5,728 bases of DNA from DASUHT01 sp051955775. GTDB taxonomy: Bacteria; Actinomycetota; Thermoleophilia; Gaiellales; JAICJC01. Made by a program: the position numbers and the translations under genes. Shown here piece after piece: positions 1-5,728 of the stretch. The DNA lies in assembly GCA_051955775.1 (NCBI GenBank), contig JBQCGJ010000387.1:1-5728 (forward strand), given 5' to 3'. The notes beneath the pieces are model-generated. The model was not told the DNA's origin. It did no database searches and worked only from the letters and a program-made list of their open reading frames with translations. The first letter of the stretch is position 1. The number at the start of each line of letters is the position of its first letter.

Positions 1-19
1 GGGCGGTGAGAATTGCCAG

Positions 20-46
20 GGGCACCGAGCTGCGTGGCAGGTGCCC
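20..46 (+). promoter_or_regulatory. Leader hairpin just upstream of the first gene's ribosome binding site
   Basis: GGGCACC (20-26) and GGTGCCC (40-46) form a perfect 7-bp stem with a 13-nt loop. It ends four bases before the GGGAGG ribosome binding site at 51-56. It could be the end of an upstream transcript or a leader structure that affects translation of the first gene. No T tract follows. Short inverted repeats are common in DNA this G+C-rich, so the function is inferred only. Confidence 0.3.
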
Positions 47-50
47 GCGG

Positions 51-56
51 GGGAGG
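51..56 (+). promoter_or_regulatory. Ribosome binding site fixing the start of the dikinase His subunit
   Basis: GGGAGG sits six bases before the ATG at 63, a good match to the anti-Shine-Dalgarno sequence at near-ideal spacing. It favours 63 over the in-frame ATG at 6, which has no such site and would add 19 arginine- and glycine-rich residues unlike the family N-terminus. Confidence 0.7.
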
Positions 57-62
57 TCAAGC

Positions 63-1700
63 ATGTCCGGACGGGGTACGACCGCGCTTCATTTCGAGCC
101 TCCCGGCCCGGGGTCGTGGACCTTGGACCCGGTGCATTTCCCGCGTCCGGCAACGCGGTACTGGGCGGAGATGCACCCCGAGCCGTTCCGCCGGGGCACG
201 CGTGAGTTCATGGCGTACTACGGGATGCTGATTGAGTCGCTGGAGACGCAGTACGTCAACGGCTTCGCGTACAGCGCGATGCGGCCGGCACGCGAGGACG
301 AGATCCCGCAACGGTTCGCTCGGGCGGAGCAGGTGTGGGAGGGCAAGGTCTGGCGCGAGCAGTTGCGCGAGTGGGACGACACTGCCAAGCCTGCCGCGGT
401 CAGGACCCACCGCGCGCTGCAGTCAGTTGATGTGGACGCGCTCTCCGACGACGAGCTGGCCGCGTACCTCACCCGGTGCCGCGAGCAGCACTCGCAGATG
501 ATCTACCAGCACATGCGTTTCACCGGGTCGGCGTTGCTGCCGGTGGGTGACCTGCTTGCGCACCTTGGGTCCTGGACGGGCGTCGCGCCGGCCAGTGCGC
601 TCGCGATGATGCGCGGCGCTGCGCCGGTGTCGGCGGGTGCGTCGGGTGAGCTCGAACGGCTCGTCGTCGCGATCAGGCAGGACTCGGCTGCTCGCGCGCT
701 ACTCGATTCCGACGGCGAACCCGGCAAGACGATGTCGGATCTGCGTGCATTCGGGGGTGATGTCGGTACGGCGATGTCGGAGTATCTCGACCTCGTCGGC
801 TGCCGGCTGCTCGACGGCTTCGACATTTCCGGGCGTTACGCGCTCGAGCTGCCTGACGCGCTGCTGCGCGCGATCCGGTCATCCGTCGACCGGGTGGAAG
901 GCGACACGGCGGATGTCGACGCGCTCATCGCCGACATCCGCTTGCAGGTGCCCGATCGGCACCGCGCACAGTTCGACGAGCTCGTCAGCGAGGCACGTCT
1001 GATGTACCGCCTGCGCGACGAACGGGGCGTCTTCAGCGACATCTGGGCATCGGGCATCATGCGCCGCGCCGCGCTCGCGGCCGGCCGCCGGCTCCAGAGC
1101 AGGGGCCGCATCCACGACGCCGAGCATTTCATCGACGCCGGCTTCGGCGAGATGTGCTCTTTGGTCACTGGCGCGGGCGGGCCGTCGGCCGGCGAGCTCG
1201 CCCAGCGCTTCGCGGACCGCACCTCGCGCACCGCCAGGGAGGCTCCGGCGTCGCTCGGGCCACCGCCGCCGTCGCCGCCTGACCCGTCGGGCCTCCCGCC
1301 GGGCATCGCCAGGGTCATGCACGCCATGGGCTTCGGGGTGGGTGAGCTGTCCGGCAGCTCGGAGGCGCCGCATGAGGAGAACCTGCTGCGCGGTCTCGCC
1401 GCCAGCGGCGGCGTATACGAAGGCCCGGCCCGGCGCGTCTCGGGCCCGTCTGAGTTCGGTCGCATCGTGCAGGGCGACGTGCTCGTCACCGAATCGACGA
1501 CCGAGGCGTTCAACATCTTGCTGCCGCTGCTCGGCGCGATCGTCACCGACACCGGCGGCCTGCTCTCGCACTCGGCGATCGTGGCGCGTGAGTACGGCAT
1601 CCCTGGCGTGGTCGGGACGCGTGACGCGACCGACCTCATTCCCGACGGCACGCGCGTACGAGTGGATGGCGATGTCGGCGAAGTGACGGTCTATCCATGA
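63..1700 (+). CDS. PEP-utilising phosphohistidine-domain protein: catalytic subunit of a split dikinase
   Basis: A 545-residue cytoplasmic protein. Residues about 1-390 are mostly helical and resemble the middle, substrate-binding domain of rifampin phosphotransferase-like and other PEP-utilising proteins. Examples are the HFPRPATRY stretch near 25-33, YVNGFAY at 64-70 and the RRAALAAGRRLQSRGRIHDAEHF-type segment near 334-356. A Pro-rich linker follows (about 394-414). Residues about 440-545 are the swivelling phosphohistidine domain with TDTGGLLSHSAIVAREYGIP (495-514); the catalytic His is H503 (codon 1569-1571). In this family the His takes phosphate from an ATP-grasp domain and passes it to the acceptor. 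That ATP-grasp domain is absent here and is encoded by the next gene, which overlaps by four bases (ATGA). The start at 63 is set by GGGAGG at 51-56. The acceptor is not readable from sequence: rifamycin, pyruvate or a phenol-like compound are all possible by family. Confidence 0.88.
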   Translation: MSGRGTTALHFEPPGPGSWTLDPVHFPRPATRYWAEMHPEPFRRGTREFMAYYGMLIESLETQYVNGFAYSAMRPAREDEIPQRFARAEQVWEGKVWREQLREWDDTAKPAAVRTHRALQSVDVDALSDDELAAYLTRCREQHSQMIYQHMRFTGSALLPVGDLLAHLGSWTGVAPASALAMMRGAAPVSAGASGELERLVVAIRQDSAARALLDSDGEPGKTMSDLRAFGGDVGTAMSEYLDLVGCRLLDGFDISGRYALELPDALLRAIRSSVDRVEGDTADVDALIADIRLQVPDRHRAQFDELVSEARLMYRLRDERGVFSDIWASGIMRRAALAAGRRLQSRGRIHDAEHFIDAGFGEMCSLVTGAGGPSAGELAQRFADRTSRTAREAPASLGPPPPSPPDPSGLPPGIARVMHAMGFGVGELSGSSEAPHEENLLRGLAASGGVYEGPARRVSGPSEFGRIVQGDVLVTESTTEAFNILLPLLGAIVTDTGGLLSHSAIVAREYGIPGVVGTRDATDLIPDGTRVRVDGDVGEVTVYP

Positions 1701-2956
1701 CGGAAGTCGTCCCGCTCGCCGACGCGCGCGAGGAGTCGCGATTCGGGGCCAAGGCGACCGGGCTAGGAGCAGCGGCGCGCAGCGGGCTGCCAGTCCCCCC
1801 CGGTGTCGCGCTCTCGGGCCCGATCGTTAGCGCGGTGGCCGCAGGGCAGGAGCGCGCCATCGAGCAGCTCGTGACCGCGGCCCGGTCACTCGCAGGGCCG
1901 CTCGCGGTGCGCTCGTCGGCCGTCGGCGAGGACAGCGCGGACGCGAGCTTCGCCGGCCAGCACCTCACGCTGCTCAACGTGCCGAAGGCCGGCGACCTGC
2001 CCGCGGCGATCCGGGAGATCTGGTGGTCAGCGAACTCCGACTCGGCGATCACCTACCGCCAGCGCGTGGGCCTGTTTGCCCGTCCCAGCGTCGGTGTCGT
2101 CGTCCAGTCGCTGCTCGATCCCGACGTCGCTGGGGTGATGTTCACGCAGAACCCGGTCAATAAGGCCGACGAGCGGCTGATCGAGGCGAGCTGGGGGCTC
2201 GGCGAGGTCGTCGTAGCCGGCCGCGTCATCCCCGACAGCTTCCGCATAGATCGCGCCGGCGTGGTGCGCGAGCGCACGCCCGGTGTCAAGAAGATCGCAA
2301 TCCGCGCCGCCTCCCACGGCGGCACCGTCGAGGAGAGCGTTGCACCGGAGCTGGTCGGGCGGCTGTGCCTCGACGACGATCAGCTCGCGCAACTGAACGC
2401 GCTGGCCGGGCAGTGCGAGCAGGTGTACGGACCAGCCCGCGACATCGAGTGGGCGTTCGCGGGCGGGCGGCTATACCTGCTCCAATGTCGCGCAGTGACG
2501 CAGGCAAGGTCGTCATCACGGCCAGGCGCGCCACCAGCTGCAAGCGGGCCGATCGAGGTGATCGAGCGCGTGCCGCTGTTCGCCAACATGAGCCCGCGCG
2601 ACATCGAAGGCATCGCCGCGCTGTTCAAAGAACGCCGCTTCGCCGCGGGCGAGACGATCACCAAGGAAGGCGCGGGCGGCGCGGCGTTCTTCCTGATCGA
2701 GTCGGGCGAGGCAATAGTCTCGGTCGGCGGCCGGCAGCGCTCGACGCTGACCAAAGGAGACTATTTCGGCGAGATGGCCCTCATCGACGAGGGCGCGCGA
2801 TCGGCGACCATCACCGCACGCACAGAGCTCGTATGCCACGGGCTCACCTACTGGGAGTTCCGACCGCTCGTGCAAAAGAACGCCACCATCGCCTGGAACC
2901 TGCTCCAGACGTTGGTCAAGAGGCTGCGCAACGCCGAAGCCGGCCAGCAGGCGTAG
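1697..2956 (+). CDS. PPDK-type ATP-grasp subunit fused to a C-terminal cyclic-nucleotide-binding domain
   Basis: A 419-residue cytoplasmic protein. Residues about 5-268 are a complete PEP/pyruvate-dikinase ATP-binding domain. It has GAKATGLG with K19, LAVRSSAVGEDSADASFAGQ (69-88) with R72, VAGVMFTQNPVN (144-155), EASWGLGEVV (163-172), and the closing DIEW (249-252) and LLQCRAVT (261-268) with the ATP/Mg ligands E251, Q263 and R265. After a short linker (269-286), residues 287 to about 413 form a cyclic-nucleotide-binding domain: VPLFANMSPRDIEGIA, a Gly-rich beta turn, then the phosphate-binding cassette FGEMALIDEGARSATI (357-372). G358, E359 and R368 are kept at PKA-like spacing (E to R is nine residues), so ligand binding is plausible. 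No DNA-binding helix-turn-helix or His swivel domain follows. The ATG lies in the ATGA overlap with the His-subunit gene and no clear Shine-Dalgarno is seen, so it is probably translationally coupled. The fusion suggests ATP-dependent phosphorylation of the partner's H503 under cAMP/cGMP control; that is inference. Confidence 0.9.
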   Translation: MTEVVPLADAREESRFGAKATGLGAAARSGLPVPPGVALSGPIVSAVAAGQERAIEQLVTAARSLAGPLAVRSSAVGEDSADASFAGQHLTLLNVPKAGDLPAAIREIWWSANSDSAITYRQRVGLFARPSVGVVVQSLLDPDVAGVMFTQNPVNKADERLIEASWGLGEVVVAGRVIPDSFRIDRAGVVRERTPGVKKIAIRAASHGGTVEESVAPELVGRLCLDDDQLAQLNALAGQCEQVYGPARDIEWAFAGGRLYLLQCRAVTQARSSSRPGAPPAASGPIEVIERVPLFANMSPRDIEGIAALFKERRFAAGETITKEGAGGAAFFLIESGEAIVSVGGRQRSTLTKGDYFGEMALIDEGARSATITARTELVCHGLTYWEFRPLVQKNATIAWNLLQTLVKRLRNAEAGQQA

Positions 2957-3109
2957 CCGCGCCCGGCGAGCGCTCGCTTACGACGCCATTCCCCACCCTG
3001 CACTCTTCCACCATCACGCGGCGCACCGCCCCTCGCATCGACCGCATCGCAGCTCACGACTGCAAATGCCGCCGTCGAGAAGGGCAAACCTCGGCGGACA
3101 GTCCCGGCA

Positions 3110-3128
3110 GCCGGGGAAAATCCCCGGC
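3110..3128 (+). terminator. Perfect 8-bp hairpin downstream of the dikinase pair, candidate terminator
   Basis: GCCGGGGA (3110-3117), loop AAA, then TCCCCGGC (3121-3128): a perfect, very G+C-rich stem about 155 bases after the stop at 2956. It is followed by C/G-rich sequence with no T run, so it is not a textbook intrinsic terminator. U-less hairpins of this kind are often proposed as terminators in actinomycetes. The rest of 2957-3109 shows no gene, only a 12-bp palindrome at 2966-2977. The hairpin also sits exactly at the left edge of the CBS-BON remnant and could mark an old rearrangement end. Confidence 0.4.
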
Positions 3129-3384
3129 CCGGCGCTCGCCCAGGAGACGACGATGGGGCAGCTGCTGAGCCCGAGCGACCAAGACGACCCACTGGCCGGG
3201 ATCGTCAGCCAGGCCGACATGCTCAGCATCTTCAGCCCGCCAGACGAGGAGGTCCGCCACGAAGTGACCGACCGCGTGATCCCGCAAGGCCTCCTGATAG
3301 ACCCGGATCGCCTCCAGGTAACCACCCACTCAAGACGGCATAGTGACGGTGTCGGACCGGCCGGAAACGACCAGGTCGTCACTA
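3129..3384 (+). pseudogene. Degenerate fragment of a CBS-BON domain protein
   Basis: Frame 3129 reads PALAQETTMGQLLSPSDQDD, then LAGIVSQADML (3192-3224), a good match to the end of a second CBS domain (family form: LPVVD..grLvGIVSrADLL). It is followed by FSPPDEEVRHEV (3231-3266) and LLIDPDRLQVT, the typical link into a BON domain (PDEEIR.EV...LWvdP..v.V.V). At about 3330-3334 the reading shifts by one base into DGIVTVSDRPET (3334-3369), the next BON strand (family form: rDGvVTLsGRPET), and then the match fades with further apparent shifts. The first CBS domain, most of the second and the BON end are missing, and there is no ribosome binding site at the ATG at 3153. Intact relatives run to roughly 200-240 residues. 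In actinomycetes such proteins are usually associated with stress or dormancy genes, with adenine nucleotides bound by CBS. This copy is almost surely non-functional. Confidence 0.75.
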
Positions 3385-3672
3385 GCAAAGATTCGGCGAT
3401 CTGGCGGCACGCGCACTCTGAGATCGGATCACGTTCACTGACCGGCGCTGGTCCGCCCCGGTGCGCAAGTATCCGCCTGCACGTCAGGGCGAGCCGCCTT
3501 GGTGGTCATGTCCAGCGCACCGAAAGGGATTCTGTGGCGACCTGGCTTGGTCGCGTCGCGCCGCTGCCCACTGGTCTGTCCGGCCTCTACTCGGCCTGGG
3601 CAAGGTGAGAGATACTGCCCCCGTACTGGTTGTGCCGTGACTGCCCGGGACTGGCTTTTCATCGCGCGGAGC
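3385..3672. other. Intergenic region with no recognisable gene
   Basis: Between the CBS-BON remnant and the phosphoesterase I see no conserved protein in any frame, no RNA gene and no strong inverted repeat. It should hold the phosphoesterase promoter, but no convincing -35/-10 pair is visible. GATACT at 3611-3616 is -10-like but lacks a matching -35 hexamer 16-18 bases upstream. The in-frame extension of the phosphoesterase to an ATG at 3499 lies here and reads as non-family sequence. Confidence 0.5.
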
Positions 3673-3676
3673 GGAG
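3673..3676 (+). promoter_or_regulatory. Ribosome binding site for the phosphoesterase GTG start
   Basis: GGAG lies eight bases before the GTG at 3685. It decides the start: from this GTG the protein opens with a clean signal peptide, whereas the upstream in-frame ATG would bury that signal about 70 residues in. Confidence 0.65.
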
Positions 3677-3684
3677 TGATTTCG

Positions 3685-4728
3685 GTGCGTACGAGAGTCG
3701 CTATGGTGTTCCTGCCGGTGCTGGCGCTAGCTGTTGGCCTGAGCACTCCGGCGGCCGCGGCCAGCCCGGCACCCATCTCGGCCGCGCCGGCCATGGCCGA
3801 AGGGGTGCCCGCGTTCGGGCACGTGTTTTTGATCATCGGCGAGAACACCACCTATTCTCACCTGACCGCGGTCAACGCTCCCTACCTGCTGGGCGCCATC
3901 CGGCCCCGTTCGGCCTGGCTGACCAGCTACTACGCCGCGACCCACTGGTCACAGGCCAACTATGTGGCGCTGGTCACCGGGCAGTTCACCAGGTGCGAGC
4001 AAAAGGATGGCGGCACCGCCTGCCACCAGAACGTCGGCAACCTGTTCCATCAGTTGGACGCGGCCGGGCTGAGCTGGAAGGTGTGGCTGGAGGCCGGCAC
4101 CGCCAAGTGCGACACCGGATCGGGCGGCACCTGCACCAGCAACACGCCCTGCCCGCTGACCGGGTTCTACACCACCGGCAACCCCCCGATCCTGTTCGAT
4201 GACATCGAGGGCCCCGGCGGCGTCTGGTCTCCGGTTACCCCCTCACAGGAGTGCCTGGCCAACGACATCCCCGCCGGAACCGCCAGCGCAGGAATGGCCA
4301 CCTTCAACGCCGACCTGGCCGCCGGCCAGGTGGCCCGCTTCAACATGGTGATACCGAACGGCTGCGACGACGGCGAGGCCAACTGCAAGCCGGTCAACAA
4401 CCGCTACACCCAGTTCGACGACTTCCTCGCCCAGGAGGTGCCCAAGATCGAAGCCTCGCCCGCGTTCGGGAACGACGGGGTGATCATCGTGACCTACGAC
4501 GAGGACCAGCGGGCCGGCGGGGTCGCGCCCAAGAACGGGTTCGGCTCCGGCGGCCACGTCGTGTGCGCGGTCATCAGCCCGCTCGCCACCGCAGGCTCCT
4601 ACGGCCAGACCTTTTACCACTACAGCCTGCTGCGCACCATCGAGGACGGGTTCGGCCTCAGCCCCTACCTCGGCAACGCCAACGCCGTCACCCCTGTCAA
4701 CAGCATCTGGCAAACGCCCACAGGCTGA
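3685..4728 (+). CDS. Secreted phosphoesterase (acid phosphatase / phospholipase C superfamily)
   Basis: A 347-residue exported protein starting at GTG 3685. The signal peptide has a basic RTR start, a hydrophobic core (MVFLPVLALAVGL) and a likely cut after TPAAAA (residue 26). The mature protein is a PF04185-type phosphoesterase in the alkaline phosphatase superfamily. It has HVFLIIGENTTYS (46-58) with metal ligands expected at E53/N54, and YYAATHWSQANYVALVTG (82-99), the counterpart of the family's HPSLPNYLAL block with S89 the likely nucleophile position. It also has IVTYDEDQ (268-275) with D272 and D274, GGH (289-291) and HYSLLRTIEDGFGL (312-325). It should hydrolyse phosphomonoesters or phosphodiesters outside the membrane. 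Nine cysteines follow the signal (104, 113, 142, 150, 156, 190, 227, 234, 294), suggesting disulfides. At the family's PN.C.D.H block it reads PNGCDDGE (224-231), with E231 where His is usual. The exact substrate is not predictable. Confidence 0.9.
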   Translation: MRTRVAMVFLPVLALAVGLSTPAAAASPAPISAAPAMAEGVPAFGHVFLIIGENTTYSHLTAVNAPYLLGAIRPRSAWLTSYYAATHWSQANYVALVTGQFTRCEQKDGGTACHQNVGNLFHQLDAAGLSWKVWLEAGTAKCDTGSGGTCTSNTPCPLTGFYTTGNPPILFDDIEGPGGVWSPVTPSQECLANDIPAGTASAGMATFNADLAAGQVARFNMVIPNGCDDGEANCKPVNNRYTQFDDFLAQEVPKIEASPAFGNDGVIIVTYDEDQRAGGVAPKNGFGSGGHVVCAVISPLATAGSYGQTFYHYSLLRTIEDGFGLSPYLGNANAVTPVNSIWQTPTG

Positions 4729-4740
4729 AACAACTCACTA

Positions 4741-4761
4741 ATGCCGGCGCCGGACCGGCAT
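4741..4761 (+). terminator. Hairpin 12 bases after the phosphoesterase stop, candidate terminator
   Basis: ATGCCGG (4741-4747), loop CGCCGGA, CCGGCAT (4755-4761): a perfect 7-bp stem placed directly after the stop at 4728. No T tract follows. Position makes a transcript-end role reasonable, but it could be chance in G+C-rich DNA. Confidence 0.45.
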
Positions 4762-5158
4762 CCAGTTGCGAGGAGCCAGGCCACACGCTGATGATTGCCC
4801 ACCGGACCTGCCTCATCGGCCAGTGCCGACACGGCAAGACGATTCTCATCGGCAATTGGCACACCTGGGCGACCGCGGCCGGGACGATCTCGCGGCGTGG
4901 CGAGGAAGGTGGCGACGCAGTCGCAGAGCGTAGCCGGTCATCGGTGACGGTGCGCGCGAAGATCTGCCGATCGGCGCGGTTTGCCCATGGTCCACCGTGA
5001 TCGCGGTGCTCGCGCAGAGGCTGCTGATCTGTGTCTGTGGCGAGTGCCGTATGGAGGTTTTCCTATGGCCTGGTCGCGGCCGCAATGATTTGGTCGCTGA
5101 CGCTGAAGTGCCACTGGCGCGAATTGGGTACGTCGCTTGGGTTAGGGGTGGTGCCGAG
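4762..5158. other. About 400 bases without a convincing gene
   Basis: Several short open frames exist on both strands, but none has a recognised domain, a good ribosome binding site or a family-like translation. A 9-bp direct repeat CTCATCGGC occurs at 4812-4820 and 4845-4853 (offset 33). The reading frame of the downstream dehydrogenase stays open back through this stretch, passing ATG 5051 and GTG 4997, but the extra residues do not look like a dehydrogenase. The promoter and leader of the dehydrogenase should lie here. Confidence 0.45.
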
Positions 5159-5728
5159 GTGGCGAATCAGGCACAGCGCGACCGGGGAGCGCCCGTCGGC
5201 GGTAGTCCGGGCGGCCCGCTCAGCGGGCGTGTGGCGATCTTGACGGGGGCGGCGGGTGGCCTGGGCAGCGCGACCTTGCGGGCGCTGCGCCACGCCGGCG
5301 CCATGGTGGTGCCCGTGGACGTGCACGGCGGTGACTGCCTGATCGCCGACGTGGCCACAGCCGGGGGCAACCGGCGGATGGTTGACCTGGCGCTGGAGCG
5401 GCACGGCCGGCTCGACATCCTGGTCCTGAACGCGGGAGCGCAGGCGATGAACCCGATCGCCAGCTACGCCGAGGCCGACTGGGACCGCCTAATGAATCTC
5501 ATGGTCACGGGCCCGTTCCTGGCGATGAAGTTCGCGTGGCCGCAGCTGACCCGCCAGCCGGGCGGCCGGATCATCGTGACCTCATCTACGGCCGGCCTGG
5601 TGGGCGCGCCGTATAAGGCGGCGTACGTCGCGGCCAAGCATGCCGTGCTCGGGCTGGTGAAGGTGGCCGCCCTCGAGGGCGCCGAGGCGGGCCTGACCGC
5701 CAATGCCGTCGCCCCAGGCTGGATGCGC
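5159..5728 (+). CDS. Short-chain dehydrogenase/reductase, 3' end cut by the window
   Basis: 190 residues are visible and the frame is open at the right edge. It is a classical SDR with a Rossmann fold. It shows TGAAGGLG (29-36) for cofactor binding, D54 at the end of the second strand (suggesting NAD over NADP), D64 in IADV and LNAG (90-93). It also has the helix-4 N113 and the catalytic S143, Y156 and K160 (YVAAK) with normal S-to-Y spacing, then AVAPGWMR (183-190). It probably oxidises or reduces a hydroxy/keto group on a small substrate. The tone of the sequence resembles 3-hydroxybutyrate dehydrogenase-like SDRs, but the substrate-binding C-terminus is outside the window. I chose GTG 5159, ten bases after AGGGG (5144-5148), which leaves a 20-residue Gly/Pro-rich lead before LSGRVAILTG. 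ATG 5051 is an alternative; GTG 5231 would cut into the first beta strand. The hairpin at 4741-4761 and a long gap separate it from the phosphoesterase. Confidence 0.85.
   Translation, partial: MANQAQRDRGAPVGGSPGGPLSGRVAILTGAAGGLGSATLRALRHAGAMVVPVDVHGGDCLIADVATAGGNRRMVDLALERHGRLDILVLNAGAQAMNPIASYAEADWDRLMNLMVTGPFLAMKFAWPQLTRQPGGRIIVTSSTAGLVGAPYKAAYVAAKHAVLGLVKVAALEGAEAGLTANAVAPGWMR

Noticed and set aside
6..62. Longer start for the first gene at ATG 6
   Set aside because: No ribosome binding site precedes it, and the added residues are Arg/Gly-rich and unlike the family; GGGAGG supports ATG 63.
1..62. Rifamycin-associated element upstream of the dikinase pair
   Set aside because: The inverted repeat present does not match the known element, so a rifampin-resistance role is not supported by regulation.
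836..1651. Long antisense open frame (271 codons) opposite the His-subunit gene
   Set aside because: Ser/Arg/Pro-rich translation with no domain. It is a typical high-GC shadow of the real gene.
2966..2977. Palindrome GCGAGCGCTCGC after the second gene
   Set aside because: It has no loop and no T tract, so it is a poor terminator; 12-bp palindromes of G and C can be chance here.
2365..3168. Open frame overlapping the ATP-grasp/cyclic-nucleotide gene and running past its stop
   Set aside because: Arg-rich translation with no family features; it overlaps a gene with clear conserved domains in another frame.
3014..3388. Antisense open frames across the CBS-BON remnant
   Set aside because: The sense strand carries the recognisable CBS-BON homology; the antisense translations match nothing I know.
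3499..3684. Upstream start (ATG 3499) for the phosphoesterase
   Set aside because: It would put 62 residues of non-family sequence ahead of the signal peptide; GTG 3685 has GGAG at good spacing and a proper signal peptide.
4812..4853. 9-bp direct repeat CTCATCGGC spaced 33 bases
   Set aside because: Only two copies, with no further unit or flanking mobile element; too little to call a repeat array or attachment site.
4665..5085. Short antisense open frames between the phosphoesterase and dehydrogenase
   Set aside because: No recognisable domain, no convincing ribosome binding site, and one overlaps the end of the phosphoesterase gene.

Overview
The window is G+C-rich throughout (roughly two thirds or more by eye). 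It has strong G/C bias at third codon positions, GGAG-type ribosome binding sites and a GTG start with good support. Together with the protein families seen, this points to a high-GC actinomycete chromosome; I cannot name the genus. All recognisable genes lie on the + strand.

Layout. (1) Positions 63-2956 hold a tightly coupled gene pair whose stop and start overlap as ATGA. Together they make a PEP-synthase/rifampin-phosphotransferase-type dikinase split over two polypeptides. The first protein carries a helical, probably substrate-binding, domain and the swivelling phosphohistidine domain with its His. The second carries the ATP-grasp (PPDK N-terminal) domain fused to a C-terminal cyclic-nucleotide-binding domain. 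(2) Positions 2957-3128 are non-coding and end in a perfect 8-bp hairpin. (3) Positions 3129 to about 3384 are a decayed, frameshifted fragment of a CBS-BON protein. (4) Positions 3385-3672 show nothing recognisable. (5) Positions 3685-4728 encode a secreted phosphoesterase of the acid phosphatase/phospholipase C superfamily, followed by a small hairpin. (6) Positions 4762-5158 have no convincing gene. (7) From about 5159 to the right edge is the 5' part of an NAD(P)-dependent short-chain dehydrogenase, cut by the window end.

How the genes work together. The two dikinase halves should form one enzyme: the ATP-grasp subunit would pyrophosphorylate or phosphorylate the catalytic His on the other subunit, which would then pass phosphate to an unidentified acceptor. 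The cyclic-nucleotide domain keeps its phosphate-binding cassette, so the enzyme may be switched by cAMP or cGMP. The closest architectural parallel I know is phenylphosphate synthase: separate His and ATP subunits plus a CBS regulatory subunit. A degraded CBS-domain gene lies just downstream here, which makes the locus look like a variant or remodelled form of that arrangement. The phosphoesterase and dehydrogenase appear to be separate transcription units with no evident link to the dikinase.
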